64,000 bases of DNA from Corynebacterium resistens DSM 45100. Lineage in GTDB: Bacteria > Actinomycetota > Actinomycetes > Mycobacteriales > Mycobacteriaceae. The notes beneath the pieces were generated by a model. The model worked only from the letters and a program-made list of their open reading frames with translations, was not told the DNA's origin and ran no database searches. Both the position numbers and the translations under genes were made by a program. The stretch covers positions 186,001-250,000 of the forward strand of contig NC_015673.1 of NCBI RefSeq assembly GCF_000177535.2. The letters run 5' to 3'. Of the stretch, positions 40,473-50,122 are shown in pieces. Numbering within the stretch: the first letter of the stretch is position 1; the number at the start of each line of letters is the position of its first letter.

Positions 40473-41705
40473 ATGAGTTTCCAGCCACAGTCCAATGAAC
40501 GCCCCTCAAGGCACCGTTCTTCGGAGCCTAACTATGGCTACGGTTTGGAGAAGAACCAGCCAGCGCCTTCCAATCCGGAGGGCGGGTTTTCCAAGATTCT
40601 GATGATTGGGCTGGTCGCGCTCGCATTGATTGCGAGTGTGGTGACAGTAATGACCGATTCGGATGGCTGGATGAAGATTGCCATCTTGGCGGCACTGTGG
40701 GCTGCGTTTATCGGTGTGTTCTTGGTTGTGCGCTATTCCAGTGCGTTGAAGAACGAGCGGGAGCAGCGTTCCTTGCGCGAGGGGGAGCACCGTGCGGAGT
40801 TGGAGCGGGAGAAGTCCCGTGCACGCGAGGAGCTGGCGCGTGCGGAGAGCGATTTTGCACAGCGTGCCAAAGCCACCCGCGACGAGCAGATCGAAATGCT
40901 GCGTGCAGAGGTAGAAAACCTGCGCAACCAACTGGAAGGTATGGGCGCCGGCGATCTGTCCGATTATGGTCCACGGGCAGTTCGTGCTCGTGCCGAGCGG
41001 ATTGTGGAGCTCGAAAACCGTGGCCAGCGGTCTACGAATTCCCGTGATACCCGCAGTAACGTCACGGGTGGGTGGCCACAGGCCGCAGCGGGGACTGAGG
41101 CTCAAGAGCGCCAGCGGGTACAGCCCCAGCAGCAACGCTCGGGGCAGCCACAGAAAAACGAACCGCGTTCCGCACAGCCATCGGGGAACACTTCGAAGCG
41201 GGAGGCAACGCGCCGCAACTCTGGCGGTTTTTCCACGGGCTCCTTCGCAGCCGTGCGTTGGACCGGCCAAGATACTGAGGCTACGGCCCAGATCCCGTTG
41301 GTTGTAGATACTTCCACGATGAACGGTAACGCTGAATCCGCGCGTGGTCAGAGCCAGACCTCCGAGACCAATGGCAGCACCGGCAGGGTGGGTGCCGCGG
41401 GTGCTGCGCGCGATGCACATGGCGCGCACGGCAGCAATGCTTCCCGCGCTGCGCATGCCTCAGGCCACACAGGCACTCACGACCCAAACCATCGCGCAGC
41501 CCACGCTGGCTCGGAGCACGCTGGTACTTTTACCACGGGCGCAGCCTCTTCTGATGCAGCTACCCCAGGCACAGGTCGTCAAGATCAGCCCGCTGAGCAG
41601 ATTGCACCGGAGGGAACGCAATACCGTGGCGGGCGCCGTCGCGCAGACGAGGGTGGCTTGACTGTCGCTGAGCTGCTGCAACGCTCAAAGAACAAGAAGC
41701 GCTAA
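40473..41705 (+). CDS. DUF6779-like membrane protein with coiled coil and disordered tail (Rv3604c-like)
   Basis: Protein of 410 residues. Two membrane helices (about 42-60 and 68-88) are followed by a charged coiled coil (about 95-160; EREQRSLREGEHRAELEREK) and a long Ala/Gly/Gln/His-rich disordered tail. Position between DUF3180 and the DUF2520 gene equals Rv3604c. Function unknown; a scaffold role in the envelope is conceivable. Confidence 0.7.
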   Translation: MSFQPQSNERPSRHRSSEPNYGYGLEKNQPAPSNPEGGFSKILMIGLVALALIASVVTVMTDSDGWMKIAILAALWAAFIGVFLVVRYSSALKNEREQRSLREGEHRAELEREKSRAREELARAESDFAQRAKATRDEQIEMLRAEVENLRNQLEGMGAGDLSDYGPRAVRARAERIVELENRGQRSTNSRDTRSNVTGGWPQAAAGTEAQERQRVQPQQQRSGQPQKNEPRSAQPSGNTSKREATRRNSGGFSTGSFAAVRWTGQDTEATAQIPLVVDTSTMNGNAESARGQSQTSETNGSTGRVGAAGAARDAHGAHGSNASRAAHASGHTGTHDPNHRAAHAGSEHAGTFTTGAASSDAATPGTGRQDQPAEQIAPEGTQYRGGRRRADEGGLTVAELLQRSKNKKR

Positions 41706-41741
41706 TTGGGCGCTAGCGAATTCTGAGGCAACATCATTTCT

Positions 41742-42653
41742 GTGGAGCAACCTCAACTCACGGTAGGGATTATTTCCGCCGGGGCAGTGGGAACGGCAGT
41801 GGGCGAAGCATTTTTGCGCGCCGGCCATCACGTCCATGGCGCCGTGGCACGGTCGCAGCGGTCGCGCGCGAGGGCGTCGGAAAGAATGCCAAACGTCCCG
41901 ATCCTCGAAATAGAACAAGCAGCCCACGCAGCCCTCGTGGTTTTGGCAGTGCCGGACCCACAATTGCCAGCTGTGATTGAAGAGGTCGCAGAGCACACCC
42001 AGGCCGGCCAGATGGTGATGCACACCAGCGGGGCACTGGGATGTGAAGTGCTGCAACCTGTTACCGATACGGGTGCTCTGCCTTTGGCGCTGCACCCAGC
42101 GATGACCTTCACGGGCGCTGCGGAAGATACCGACCGGCTGCATGGTTGTGGCTGGGGAGTGACGGCCGATTCCGAGCAAGGGTATGCCGTCGCGGAGCTT
42201 CTTGTTCACACGCTGGGTGGTGTGCCGGTGGCGATCCCGGAACATCACCGCTCGGCTTATCACGCTGCGATGGCTCATGCGGCTAATCATTCGGTGGCTT
42301 TGATTTCCGACGCCCTGCGGATGCTCGACTACGTCCTTGAACCGGGGGACACAGATAGCACAAACCAGGGCTTGGGGGCCTCCTTACCGCCGGCGCAGAA
42401 TCGGGACTCCTCATTGTTGCTGCGTAAATTGGTGCACGCGGCAGTTGATAATGCGCTGGACCAGCGGTTGGAAGGGTTGACCGGCCCAGTAGCGCGTGAA
42501 GATGCGCCAGCGGTTTTGCGTCACGTGGATGCGTTGAATCGCTTGGGCGTAGGGTTAGAACCCTACATCGCGATGAGCGAGCGGACCGCGCAAATGACGG
42601 GTGCGGTGGAGATCGAGCGCGTGCTTAGCGACTACCGGATGCGACGAGGTTAG
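41742..42653 (+). CDS. Rossmann-fold/DUF2520 oxidoreductase-like protein (Rv3603c-like)
   Basis: Protein of 303 residues. The N-terminal NAD(P)-type fold starts TVGIISAGAVGTAVGEAFLR. The C-terminal helical DUF2520 domain contains HHRSAYHAAMAHAANHSVAL. It sits directly before panC as in mycobacteria. Related to ketopantoate-reductase-like proteins, so a role near pantothenate synthesis is possible, but the reaction is unknown. Two dispersed-motif copies lie in it (41873 and 42297-42313). Confidence 0.82.
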   Translation: MEQPQLTVGIISAGAVGTAVGEAFLRAGHHVHGAVARSQRSRARASERMPNVPILEIEQAAHAALVVLAVPDPQLPAVIEEVAEHTQAGQMVMHTSGALGCEVLQPVTDTGALPLALHPAMTFTGAAEDTDRLHGCGWGVTADSEQGYAVAELLVHTLGGVPVAIPEHHRSAYHAAMAHAANHSVALISDALRMLDYVLEPGDTDSTNQGLGASLPPAQNRDSSLLLRKLVHAAVDNALDQRLEGLTGPVAREDAPAVLRHVDALNRLGVGLEPYIAMSERTAQMTGAVEIERVLSDYRMRRG

Positions 42654-42690
42654 CAGCCCCTGCGACTCCAAGCGTGTTGGTGCCGTGGAC

Positions 42691-42696
42691 TAATCT
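42691..42696 (+). promoter_or_regulatory. -10 box before panC
   Basis: TAATCT, ending 8 bp before the panC ATG; possible leaderless transcript. Confidence 0.45.
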
Positions 42697-42704
42697 AGAA
42701 AACC

Positions 42705-43628
42705 ATGACGAGCCAAGACAGCGATACCACTTCCTCCCAGCCATTCACTCCCGGCCAAGCGCGCGTGTACACCGAGGTCAACGAGATTTCTCAACTAACC
42801 CGAGCGTTGCGCAAAGCGGGCCGTCCTGTGGCATTGGTTCCCACGATGGGTGCTTTGCATGAGGGGCACCTGTCCTTGGTGAAAGCGGCCCAGACCATTC
42901 CGGGCGTAACCGTCATTGTCTCCATCTTTGTTAATCCACTGCAGTTCGCTGAAGGGGAGGACCTAGACTCCTACCCACGCACACTGGATGCCGATGTGGA
43001 GAAGCTGAAAGCTGTGGGTGTGGATGCGGTGTTCGCGCCCAGCCCTCGCGAAATGTATCCCAATGGTCCGCGCACAACCATTCACCCAGGTGAGGCTGGC
43101 CGGATCCTTGAAGGCGAGCACCGGCCCACTCATTTCGCTGGCGTGCTCACGGTAGTCAATAAGCTTTTCGCTATAACGAACTGCGATCACGCGTTCTTCG
43201 GGGAGAAGGATTACCAGCAGCTCATCCTGATCCAGCAGATGGTCACGGACCTCAACATGCAGGTCCAAGTCCATGGTGTACCGATCGTTCGCGAAGCTGA
43301 TGGCCTCGCACTGTCCTCGCGCAACATCTACCTTTCCGACGAAGAGCGCGAACTCGCCCTCACCTTATCCGCCGCCCTCACCGCCGGTTCTTTCGTCGCT
43401 GACCGCGGGGCCGATGAGGTTTTGGCTACCGCCCGTTCCATTTTTGACGCCAAGCCGGACATCGAGGTCGATTACCTCGAGTTGAAGGGGCTGGATTTGG
43501 GGGAAGCGCCTGAGGAAGGCCCTGCCCGTCTGTTGGTGGCAGCCCGAGTGGGCACAACCCGTTTGATCGACAACGTGGGAGTTCCACTGGGAACGGGGTT
43601 CAAGGGCTTGGACGAGCAACAGCAGTAG
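42705..43628 (+). CDS. panC: Pantothenate synthetase
   Basis: Enzyme of 307 residues joining pantoate and beta-alanine with ATP. PTMGALHEGHLSLVKAA (HIGH-type motif), VSIFVNPLQF, FFGEKDYQQL and LALSSRNIYLS are intact. In M. tuberculosis panC and panD are adjacent; here panD follows 5.9 kb later, after a galactose gene cluster. A dispersed-motif copy lies near the 3' end (43435-43451). Confidence 0.96.
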   Translation: MTSQDSDTTSSQPFTPGQARVYTEVNEISQLTRALRKAGRPVALVPTMGALHEGHLSLVKAAQTIPGVTVIVSIFVNPLQFAEGEDLDSYPRTLDADVEKLKAVGVDAVFAPSPREMYPNGPRTTIHPGEAGRILEGEHRPTHFAGVLTVVNKLFAITNCDHAFFGEKDYQQLILIQQMVTDLNMQVQVHGVPIVREADGLALSSRNIYLSDEERELALTLSAALTAGSFVADRGADEVLATARSIFDAKPDIEVDYLELKGLDLGEAPEEGPARLLVAARVGTTRLIDNVGVPLGTGFKGLDEQQQ

Positions 43629-43660
43629 GCGAGGAGGAATTGTAGACGGAGGGTATTGCG

Positions 43661-44686
43661 TTGAGCACCACCGTGGAACTCTCTGCAGGTGATTACCTTG
43701 CGAGCATCGATCTTCAGGGCGGGGGACTGCGGGGATTATGGCACCGCGGTCGCCCGCTAGTGCAGACCTACCCCGTAGGCGCACCTGTCCCTTTAAGCGC
43801 TGGGCAAGTGCTTGCACCGTGGCCGAACCGCACCTCAGATGGCGTGTTCGCAGTTGATGGGAACGTGTATGCTCTGCCGATCAATGAGCCCGCCCGCAAC
43901 AACGCGATCCACGGAGTATGTAACACCGTGGAATGGGAGGTCGTGGAAGCCGAGGCGGCGTCGGTATCTAAAGAGGCTGGTGAGGCCGAAAACGACCGTG
44001 AAGACAAAGAAGCACGCGGTTCAAAGCAGATAAGCGAGGCAGCGCAACAGGTTCACGTGCGCGCGCAGGTGGGGCCACAACAGGGCTGGCCATGGCGCCT
44101 TGAAGTGGGCGCGAAGTGGTCGCTGCGGGCGGATGCGGGACTACGTGTGGAGTGGAGTGCCCAGAACCTAGGGGAGCACCGGCAACCATTCGGGTTGGGC
44201 TGGCACCCCTACCTCAGCGCATTGGGCGCACCACTCGATGAGTGCCAGCTACAACTACAGCCGGTAGAAACCTCTGTGCCTTTGGATCCGCAGAAAATGG
44301 TGCCATGCGGTGTGGAAGTACCGGTTGACGAGACGTGGGATCTCACCGGTGGCATACCAATGGCGGGGGTGCAGATGGATCATTGTTTCGGGGTGTGGCC
44401 ACACAGTGAAGCGCCCGTAGCGCCCGCTCGATCCAGAAGTTCCGTGAGCTTGTTGAATGAGCGCGGTGAGGGCGTGCAGATGCGAGCCGGCGGGGAGTTC
44501 GGTTGGTATCAGGTGTACGTGGCTGATCCAGTAAACGGGGGAGGATACCCCGAGGTGGGGCGGGCAGTCGCCGTAGAACCCATGACGTGCCCCGCAGATG
44601 CTTTGCGCTCCGGGCGTGGGCTGGTGTGGTTGGAACCTGCGGAGAGCAGGGCTTTTTACGTGGAATTGCGCTGCATCGAGGGATGA
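43661..44686 (+). CDS. galM: Aldose 1-epimerase (galactose mutarotase family)
   Basis: Enzyme of 341 residues interconverting the anomers of galactose. Family features are LAPWPNRTSDGVF, NAIHGV with the active-site His, GLGWHPYL and VAVEPMTCPADAL. TTG start with GGAGGG before it. A charged low-complexity insertion (about residues 99-130, VSKEAGEAENDREDKEARGS) interrupts the fold after a beta strand and begins in a dispersed-motif copy (43957-43976). First gene of the inserted galactose cluster. Confidence 0.87.
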   Translation: MSTTVELSAGDYLASIDLQGGGLRGLWHRGRPLVQTYPVGAPVPLSAGQVLAPWPNRTSDGVFAVDGNVYALPINEPARNNAIHGVCNTVEWEVVEAEAASVSKEAGEAENDREDKEARGSKQISEAAQQVHVRAQVGPQQGWPWRLEVGAKWSLRADAGLRVEWSAQNLGEHRQPFGLGWHPYLSALGAPLDECQLQLQPVETSVPLDPQKMVPCGVEVPVDETWDLTGGIPMAGVQMDHCFGVWPHSEAPVAPARSRSSVSLLNERGEGVQMRAGGEFGWYQVYVADPVNGGGYPEVGRAVAVEPMTCPADALRSGRGLVWLEPAESRAFYVELRCIEG

Positions 44687-44856
44687 TTGCCCAACGGGGC
44701 GCGTGGGGCCCTTCCACCGATGAACTGATTTGTGGTCGGCGCGGGTTATGGAAAAACATTCTCGTCGGTTTAACATTTTATTTACCTGTTCTTAATCGAA
44801 AAGCCTGGGGTGAACCGGGCTGAGAACCCCCGATCACAACAAGGAGGTGCCCGACC

Positions 44857-46509
44857 ATGACGGAAGGGCTGCGCCTAGATGCTTCCTGGGTGGATTACAC
44901 GCTGGTCGCGCTGTACTTTGCCTTCGTCCTCGGAATTGGGTGGGCGGCGAAAGCTAAAGTTTCCAGCTCCATCGATTTCTTCCTCTCCGGCCGTTCCCTG
45001 CCCGCATGGGTTACGGGATTGGCCTTCATTTCAGCCAACCTCGGTGCAGTGGAAATCGTGGGCATGTCCGCCAACGGCGTGCAATACGGTTTCGAAACGA
45101 TGCACTACTTCTGGATCGGCGCGATCCCAGCCATGGTGTTCCTCGGCATCGTGATGATGCCGTTCTACTACGGCTCCAAGGTGCGTTCCGTTCCAGAGTT
45201 CATGCGCCGTCGCTTCGGTAATGGCGCTCACTTGGTCAATGCGCTTTCGTTCGCTGTGGCACAGCTGCTGATCGCCGGCATTAACCTACTGCTGCTGGCG
45301 AAGGTTGTGAATTCCCTGCTGGGCTGGCCATTGTGGATCACCCTGATTGTCGCCGCCGTGATTGTGCTCAGCTACATCACTTTGGGTGGACTATCTGCAG
45401 CGATCTACAACGAGGTCCTGCAATTCTTCATCATTGTCGCCGCGCTGCTGCCACTGACCCTCATTGGACTGCACAATGTCGGCGGATGGAATGGTCTGAA
45501 AGAAAAGGTCGTGGATCCCAACCACTTCCACACGTGGCCTGGCACGGAAATCTCCGGCTTCGATAACCCAGTGGTTTCTGTCATTGGCTTGACCTTCGGC
45601 CTTGGCTTCGTACTGTCCTTCGGCTACTGGACCACTAACTTCGTAGAGGTTCAGCGTTCCATGGCCGCCGATTCGCTGTCTGCCGCACGCAAGACCCCGA
45701 TCATCGGTGCGTTCCCCAAGATGTTCGTCCCGTTCATCGTCGTTATCCCCGGTATGATCGCCGGCGCGACCGTCACCCCGCTGGTGCGGGGCTCGGCTCA
45801 GCCTAATGATGCGATGCTGTACCTCATGCGCGATATGCTGCCGAATGGCCTGCTGGGCGTGGCACTTGCCGGATTGCTCGCAGCCTTCATGGCCGGCATG
45901 GCGGCCAATATCTCCGCCTTCAACACAGTCTTCAGCTACGACCTGTGGCAGACCTACGTGAAGAAGGATCGTGAGGATGATTACTACCTGCGCGTCGGTC
46001 GCATCGCCACCATCGTTGCTACCGTCATCGCTGTGTTCACCGCACTGCTGGCAAGCAACTTCGGCAATGTGATGGATTACCTGCAAACCCTGTTCGGCTT
46101 CTTCAACGCGCCACTGTTTGCAACCTTCATCCTGGGCATGTTCTGGAAGCGTATGACCTCCACTGCCGGTTGGGTTGGTTTGGTTCTGGGTACCACCTCC
46201 GCGATCGTCTACTGGGCAATCGCCACCTTCAGCGGCACGGAAATCGCGTTCTTCAACCTGCCTGGCCAGGGCACAGCATTCGTGGCTGCCTCCCTCGCGT
46301 TTGTTGTGGACATCGTGGCATCCGTCGTCGTCTCCCTTGTCACGAAACCAAAGCCGGATAGCGAGCTGGTCGGTTTCGTTAAGTCCGTGACCCCCAAGGA
46401 ACACCTCATGGATGACGCCGAGGCGTCACTACCGTGGTATCGCCGTACCGTGCCACTTGGCATCTTGTGCCTTGTTCTAGCCCTCGGCCTCAACATCATC
46501 TTTGCCTAA
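44857..46509 (+). CDS. Sodium:solute symporter (SSS/SLC5 family), probably for galactose
   Basis: Integral membrane transporter of 550 residues with about 13-14 helices. SSS family signatures are present: FFLSGRSLPAWVTGLAFISANLGAVE near the start and GLLAAFMAGMAANISAFNTV further on. A strong AAGGAGG site precedes the ATG. Location between galM and galT-galK suggests Na+/galactose (or glucose) uptake like SGLT-type proteins; the substrate is inferred from context. The 170 bp upstream (44687-44856) is AT-rich and likely holds the cluster promoter. Confidence 0.87.
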   Translation: MTEGLRLDASWVDYTLVALYFAFVLGIGWAAKAKVSSSIDFFLSGRSLPAWVTGLAFISANLGAVEIVGMSANGVQYGFETMHYFWIGAIPAMVFLGIVMMPFYYGSKVRSVPEFMRRRFGNGAHLVNALSFAVAQLLIAGINLLLLAKVVNSLLGWPLWITLIVAAVIVLSYITLGGLSAAIYNEVLQFFIIVAALLPLTLIGLHNVGGWNGLKEKVVDPNHFHTWPGTEISGFDNPVVSVIGLTFGLGFVLSFGYWTTNFVEVQRSMAADSLSAARKTPIIGAFPKMFVPFIVVIPGMIAGATVTPLVRGSAQPNDAMLYLMRDMLPNGLLGVALAGLLAAFMAGMAANISAFNTVFSYDLWQTYVKKDREDDYYLRVGRIATIVATVIAVFTALLASNFGNVMDYLQTLFGFFNAPLFATFILGMFWKRMTSTAGWVGLVLGTTSAIVYWAIATFSGTEIAFFNLPGQGTAFVAASLAFVVDIVASVVVSLVTKPKPDSELVGFVKSVTPKEHLMDDAEASLPWYRRTVPLGILCLVLALGLNIIFA

Positions 46510-46539
46510 ACCCCTAAGAGAGAAAGAAGGAGGGAAACA

Positions 46540-46821
46540 ATGAGTAAGTTTGCAACGCGAGCATTTGATATCCGCAACGTCATCGGCGGTTTGCTGGGGC
46601 TCTACGGGTTGATTCTCTTGGCCAGCTTTGGGTTCTTGGATCCTGGTATCGACGCCAGTACGGGCCAACCTAAAGACAACATTTATAACCTCTACGCCGG
46701 TATCGCCATGGTGGCTGTGGCAGTAATCTTCTTCGTATGGGCACGCCTCTCGCCTGTCCGCGCGGACGAGGGTATGGCCTCCGCTGAAGAAATCGAGCGT
46801 ATTGAAGGCGCGAACCTCTAA
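46540..46821 (+). CDS. Small two-helix membrane protein paired with the symporter
   Basis: Protein of 93 residues with two membrane helices (about 12-32 and 50-72) and a polar C-terminus. GAGGG lies before the ATG. It follows the symporter by 30 bp and precedes galT, so it is probably a partner or stabilising subunit of the transporter. No family name recognised. Confidence 0.75.
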   Translation: MSKFATRAFDIRNVIGGLLGLYGLILLASFGFLDPGIDASTGQPKDNIYNLYAGIAMVAVAVIFFVWARLSPVRADEGMASAEEIERIEGANL

Positions 46822-46932
46822 CTCGCGAGCTTCACACAGCGTTCTAATCGGATGTGGCTACGCCCATCAGGAATGTGGTGAAACCCCAGGCGTAGCCCCG
46901 CCAATCTATTGCAACGGAAAGGGATGGTCCAC

Positions 46933-48105
46933 GTGGCCAACAGCGCACAACCGCTGGAAAATAACCAAGAAAACCAAGGCGGTGTGCGTGTCACACGTAC
47001 CACCCTGGCCGACGGTCGCGAACTAATCTATTTCGATGATGATCCGGCGTATGTTTCGGGGGAAAAAACCCGCCAACTGCATGATTCCCGTGAGCTTCCT
47101 GCAGCGCGGACGATTTCCGAAATGCGCCGCGATCCGTTGACGGGACAGTGGTATGCCTACGCGGCACATCGCATGAACCGCACTTTTATGCCACCGGCGA
47201 ATGAAAACCCTCTGGCGCCGACACGCCCAGGGGAGCTACCAACGGAGATTCCTGCCGACGATTACAACGTGGCTGTCTTCGAAAATCGTTTTCCATCATT
47301 ATCCATGCACATGGACGTTGCTGAAGATTTTGCCACTCGCGTGGATGGGGAAGAGCTTTATCCGCGGCTCCCAGCCAAAGGGCGCTGCGAAGTGGTCTGC
47401 TTTACCCCGGATGTGGAACTCTCTTTCCGTGATCTGCCATTCCGACGGGCGCGCACGGTCGTGGAGGCCTGGGCGCACCGCACCCGTGAACTTTCGCAGT
47501 TGCCGGGCGTGCGCTACGTCTACCCGTTTGAGAATCGTGGCGCGGAAATTGGGGTGACGTTGCAACATCCACATGGTCAGATTTACGCCTATCCGTACTT
47601 GCCACCGCGAGCTAAAGAGATCGCAGCACAGGCTGCCGCACACCGCCAGGAGACCGGGGAGGATCTATTTGATTCAATCCTGAAGGCCGAACAAGCCAGC
47701 GGTCGGCGCATCGTTTCCACCGGGGAACACTTCACTGCCTTCGTTCCTGCGGCGGCGAAATGGCCTGTGGAGGTCATGTTGTTCCCGCACCGCGCGGTAG
47801 CAGATTTCGCAGAGCTCACGGGAGAAGAAAAAGATGAGCTGACCCGAATGTACTTGGACCTGCTGCAGCGCTTTGATCGGTTCTTCGAGGGTGTCGAGAA
47901 AACACCGTACATCGCTAGCTGGAATCAGGCGCCGATGGGTCCAGAGCGCACGAACGGGCGCCTGCATCTGCAGCTGTTTTCCATGATGCGTTCACCGGAC
48001 AAAATGAAATTCCTAGCGGGATCCGAATCTGGCCAAGGCGCATGGATCTCCGATACCACCCCGGAAAGGATCGCTGATCGCCTCGTGGAGATTGGAGAAT
48101 CCTAG
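46933..48105 (+). CDS. galT: Galactose-1-phosphate uridylyltransferase
   Basis: Leloir-pathway enzyme of about 390 residues moving UMP from UDP-glucose to galactose-1-phosphate. The active-site HPHGQ (in GVTLQHPHGQIYAYPYLP) and second motif WNQAPM are seen; RRDPLTGQWYAYAAHR is the conserved N-terminal region. GTG 46933 is chosen for its spacing from GGAAAGGG; ATG 46924 is possible. It ends two bases before the galK ATG. Confidence 0.95.
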   Translation: MANSAQPLENNQENQGGVRVTRTTLADGRELIYFDDDPAYVSGEKTRQLHDSRELPAARTISEMRRDPLTGQWYAYAAHRMNRTFMPPANENPLAPTRPGELPTEIPADDYNVAVFENRFPSLSMHMDVAEDFATRVDGEELYPRLPAKGRCEVVCFTPDVELSFRDLPFRRARTVVEAWAHRTRELSQLPGVRYVYPFENRGAEIGVTLQHPHGQIYAYPYLPPRAKEIAAQAAAHRQETGEDLFDSILKAEQASGRRIVSTGEHFTAFVPAAAKWPVEVMLFPHRAVADFAELTGEEKDELTRMYLDLLQRFDRFFEGVEKTPYIASWNQAPMGPERTNGRLHLQLFSMMRSPDKMKFLAGSESGQGAWISDTTPERIADRLVEIGES

Positions 48106-48107
48106 CC

Positions 48108-49445
48108 ATGACCACGGAAAAGACCCAGCAGAATCATTCGCAGCCACAATGGATGCGCACGCGCGAACCCGCCCAGGCAGTCCGTGATGTGAAGGCTCTC
48201 TTTGCAGAACATTTTTCTGACGAGGCAGAGGGAGTGTGGTCCGCGCCGGGCCGCGTGAACCTCATTGGTGAGCATGTGGATTACGCTGGTGGCATTTGCT
48301 TGCCCTTTGCGCTTTCTCAGCGCACATTTGTCGCCGCGCGCGCGAACGAGGATGGTGTTTACCGAATCGTCTCGCGCTGGGCGAAGGGAGTGACCATCGC
48401 GGAGGTACCCATCGGTGACGTCCGCCCGGCTCAAGCTGGAAGCGCCGGGAATCCTGCGGATTGGACCGGCTACGTGGCTGGCACCATCTGGGCTGCGTAT
48501 CACAACGGCACGATCCCGGGGCCGGCTACTGGCTTCGACATCGCCATTGAATCCGATGTTCCCGTAGGCGCGGGCCTTTCTAGCTCCGCAGCCATTGAAT
48601 GCTCCACTGCGCTGGCAGCGTGGGAAATCAGCACTGGCAATGTTCTTTCCGAGCAGTCGGCAGAAGTGCAAAGCACGGTTCTCAGCGGGCTGCGCGCGGC
48701 GTCGATAACCGCAGAAAATGACGTGGTGGGAGCATCGACGGGTGGGTTAGACCAAACCGTGGCCCTGTTTGGCCAATCCGGTCATGCGCTGGCAATCGAC
48801 TTTGCCGAGGATAGTCGCGAACAAGTTGAGTTCGACATTTCCACCCGTGGGCTCGCAGTCTTGATCATCAATACCAACGCCCCGCACCAGCTTGCCGATG
48901 GGCAGTACGCCGCGCGCCGGGCTGTGACCGATGGGGTAGCGGCGGACCTGGGCGTGCCTACGTTGCGGCAGGCCCCCGATGCAGCTGAGCGCTATCAAGC
49001 GTGGGCAGACCGCGAATGGCAGTCGTGGCCGGCCGAAAAGCAGAAGGAAACTTCGCGCGAGCAGTGGCGCTCCACGGTAGCAGCTCGGGTTCGGCACGTG
49101 GAAACGGAAATCGCGCGCACAGCCCAAGCTATTCGAGCGCTGCGAGCCGAAGACTTTCCGTTGCTCGGAGAGCTTATGCAAGCTAGCCATGCGTCATTGC
49201 GGGATGACTATGAAGTTACAGTTCCCGAGCTTGACCTTGCCGTCGAACAGGCCATGCACCATGGAGCGCTCGGTGCCCGCATGACCGGTGGTGGCTTTGG
49301 AGGGTCGGCCATCGCGCTGCTCGCCGCATCCACTGCCGATGACGTAGCTTCCGCCATTGCTTCTTCTTTTGCCGACGCCAACTTCCGCGCTCCCGAATTT
49401 GCCATTGCAACTCCGGGAGCTGGCGCTCGCCGCGAAGCCAAATAG
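48108..49445 (+). CDS. galK: Galactokinase
   Basis: GHMP kinase of 445 residues phosphorylating galactose. Motifs are [30 protein letters not shown] (ATP site) and [16 protein letters not shown]. It is a little longer than usual because of a polar segment near 300-345. Two dispersed-motif copies lie in it (48698-48718 and 49360-49379). Last gene of the inserted cluster, 46 bp before panD. No galE is seen in the window. Confidence 0.96.
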   Translation: MTTEKTQQNHSQPQWMRTREPAQAVRDVKALFAEHFSDEAEGVWSAPGRVNLIGEHVDYAGGICLPFALSQRTFVAARANEDGVYRIVSRWAKGVTIAEVPIGDVRPAQAGSAGNPADWTGYVAGTIWAAYHNGTIPGPATGFDIAIESDVPVGAGLSSSAAIECSTALAAWEISTGNVLSEQSAEVQSTVLSGLRAASITAENDVVGASTGGLDQTVALFGQSGHALAIDFAEDSREQVEFDISTRGLAVLIINTNAPHQLADGQYAARRAVTDGVAADLGVPTLRQAPDAAERYQAWADREWQSWPAEKQKETSREQWRSTVAARVRHVETEIARTAQAIRALRAEDFPLLGELMQASHASLRDDYEVTVPELDLAVEQAMHHGALGARMTGGGFGGSAIALLAASTADDVASAIASSFADANFRAPEFAIATPGAGARREAK

Positions 49446-49491
49446 CCTTTCAAAGGCAATGGGGGTAACCTGTCTAACCGTGTTTCGCACC

Positions 49492-49905
49492 ATGTTGAAG
49501 TCCAAGATTCACCGCGCCACGGTTACACAGGCCGACCTGCATTACGTGGGTTCGTGCACGATTGATGCTGACCTGATGAAGGCTGCCGATATCCTCGAGG
49601 GCGAGCAGATCGACATCGTGGACATCAATAACGGCAACCGTTTGACCACGTACGCCATCACTGGTGATGCGGGGACGGGCGTGATTGGCATCAACGGTGC
49701 GGCCGCGCGGCTGATCAGCCCCGGGGACTTGGTCATCATCATCGGATACGCGCAGTACAGCGCGGAAGAACTGGCTGATTACAAGCCCAATGTCATCTTC
49801 GTTGACGAAAACAACAAGCAGGTCGAGAGTGGCGAGGATCCGGCACATGCGCCCCAGGGCTCGGGGCTCTGGAATCCCCGCCACCCGTCTGAAGATGACT
49901 CTTAG
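49492..49905 (+). CDS. panD: Aspartate 1-decarboxylase
   Basis: Enzyme of 137 residues making beta-alanine for pantothenate. It is made as a proenzyme that cleaves itself at the Gly-Ser bond in YVGSC (Ser25), giving the pyruvoyl group. [16 protein letters not shown] and [20 protein letters not shown] are typical. ATG 49492 is chosen (in-frame GTG 49480 possible). Separated from panC by the galactose cluster. Confidence 0.96.
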   Translation: MLKSKIHRATVTQADLHYVGSCTIDADLMKAADILEGEQIDIVDINNGNRLTTYAITGDAGTGVIGINGAAARLISPGDLVIIIGYAQYSAEELADYKPNVIFVDENNKQVESGEDPAHAPQGSGLWNPRHPSEDDS

Positions 49906-50065
49906 TCAAAGGGTGAGCAGTAGTTATTAGGTTTTTGGCCTCGCTCTTTTTCATTGTGTGAGGCTTTGGGCGAGCTGTGCTTACGTGGCTGGTAGCAAGT
50001 TGATCGATCCCTTTTCGCGCATCTGAACTGCGCAAAAACAACGTGTTCAAAATCACGGGATCCCC

Positions 50066-50106
50066 GCAAATATAAAGATGTATTTGATTTACATCTTTAT
50101 ATTTGC
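50066..50106. promoter_or_regulatory. Large palindromic operator of the nsrR-hmp unit
   Basis: Perfect 17-bp arms (50066-50082 and 50090-50106) around a 7-bp spacer. The inner part AAGATGTATTT resembles the NsrR half-site AAGATGYATTT. It covers the -35 region (TTACAT at 50089-50094). The -10 is TAGAAT at 50111-50116. The 49906-50065 stretch upstream holds no gene. Confidence 0.85.
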
Positions 50107-50110
50107 GATT

Positions 50111-50116
50111 TAGAAT
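50111..50116 (+). promoter_or_regulatory. -10 box for leaderless nsrR transcript
   Basis: TAGAAT, ending 6 bp before the ATG, so transcription should start at or next to the start codon. Confidence 0.6.
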
Positions 50117-50122
50117 TGATGT

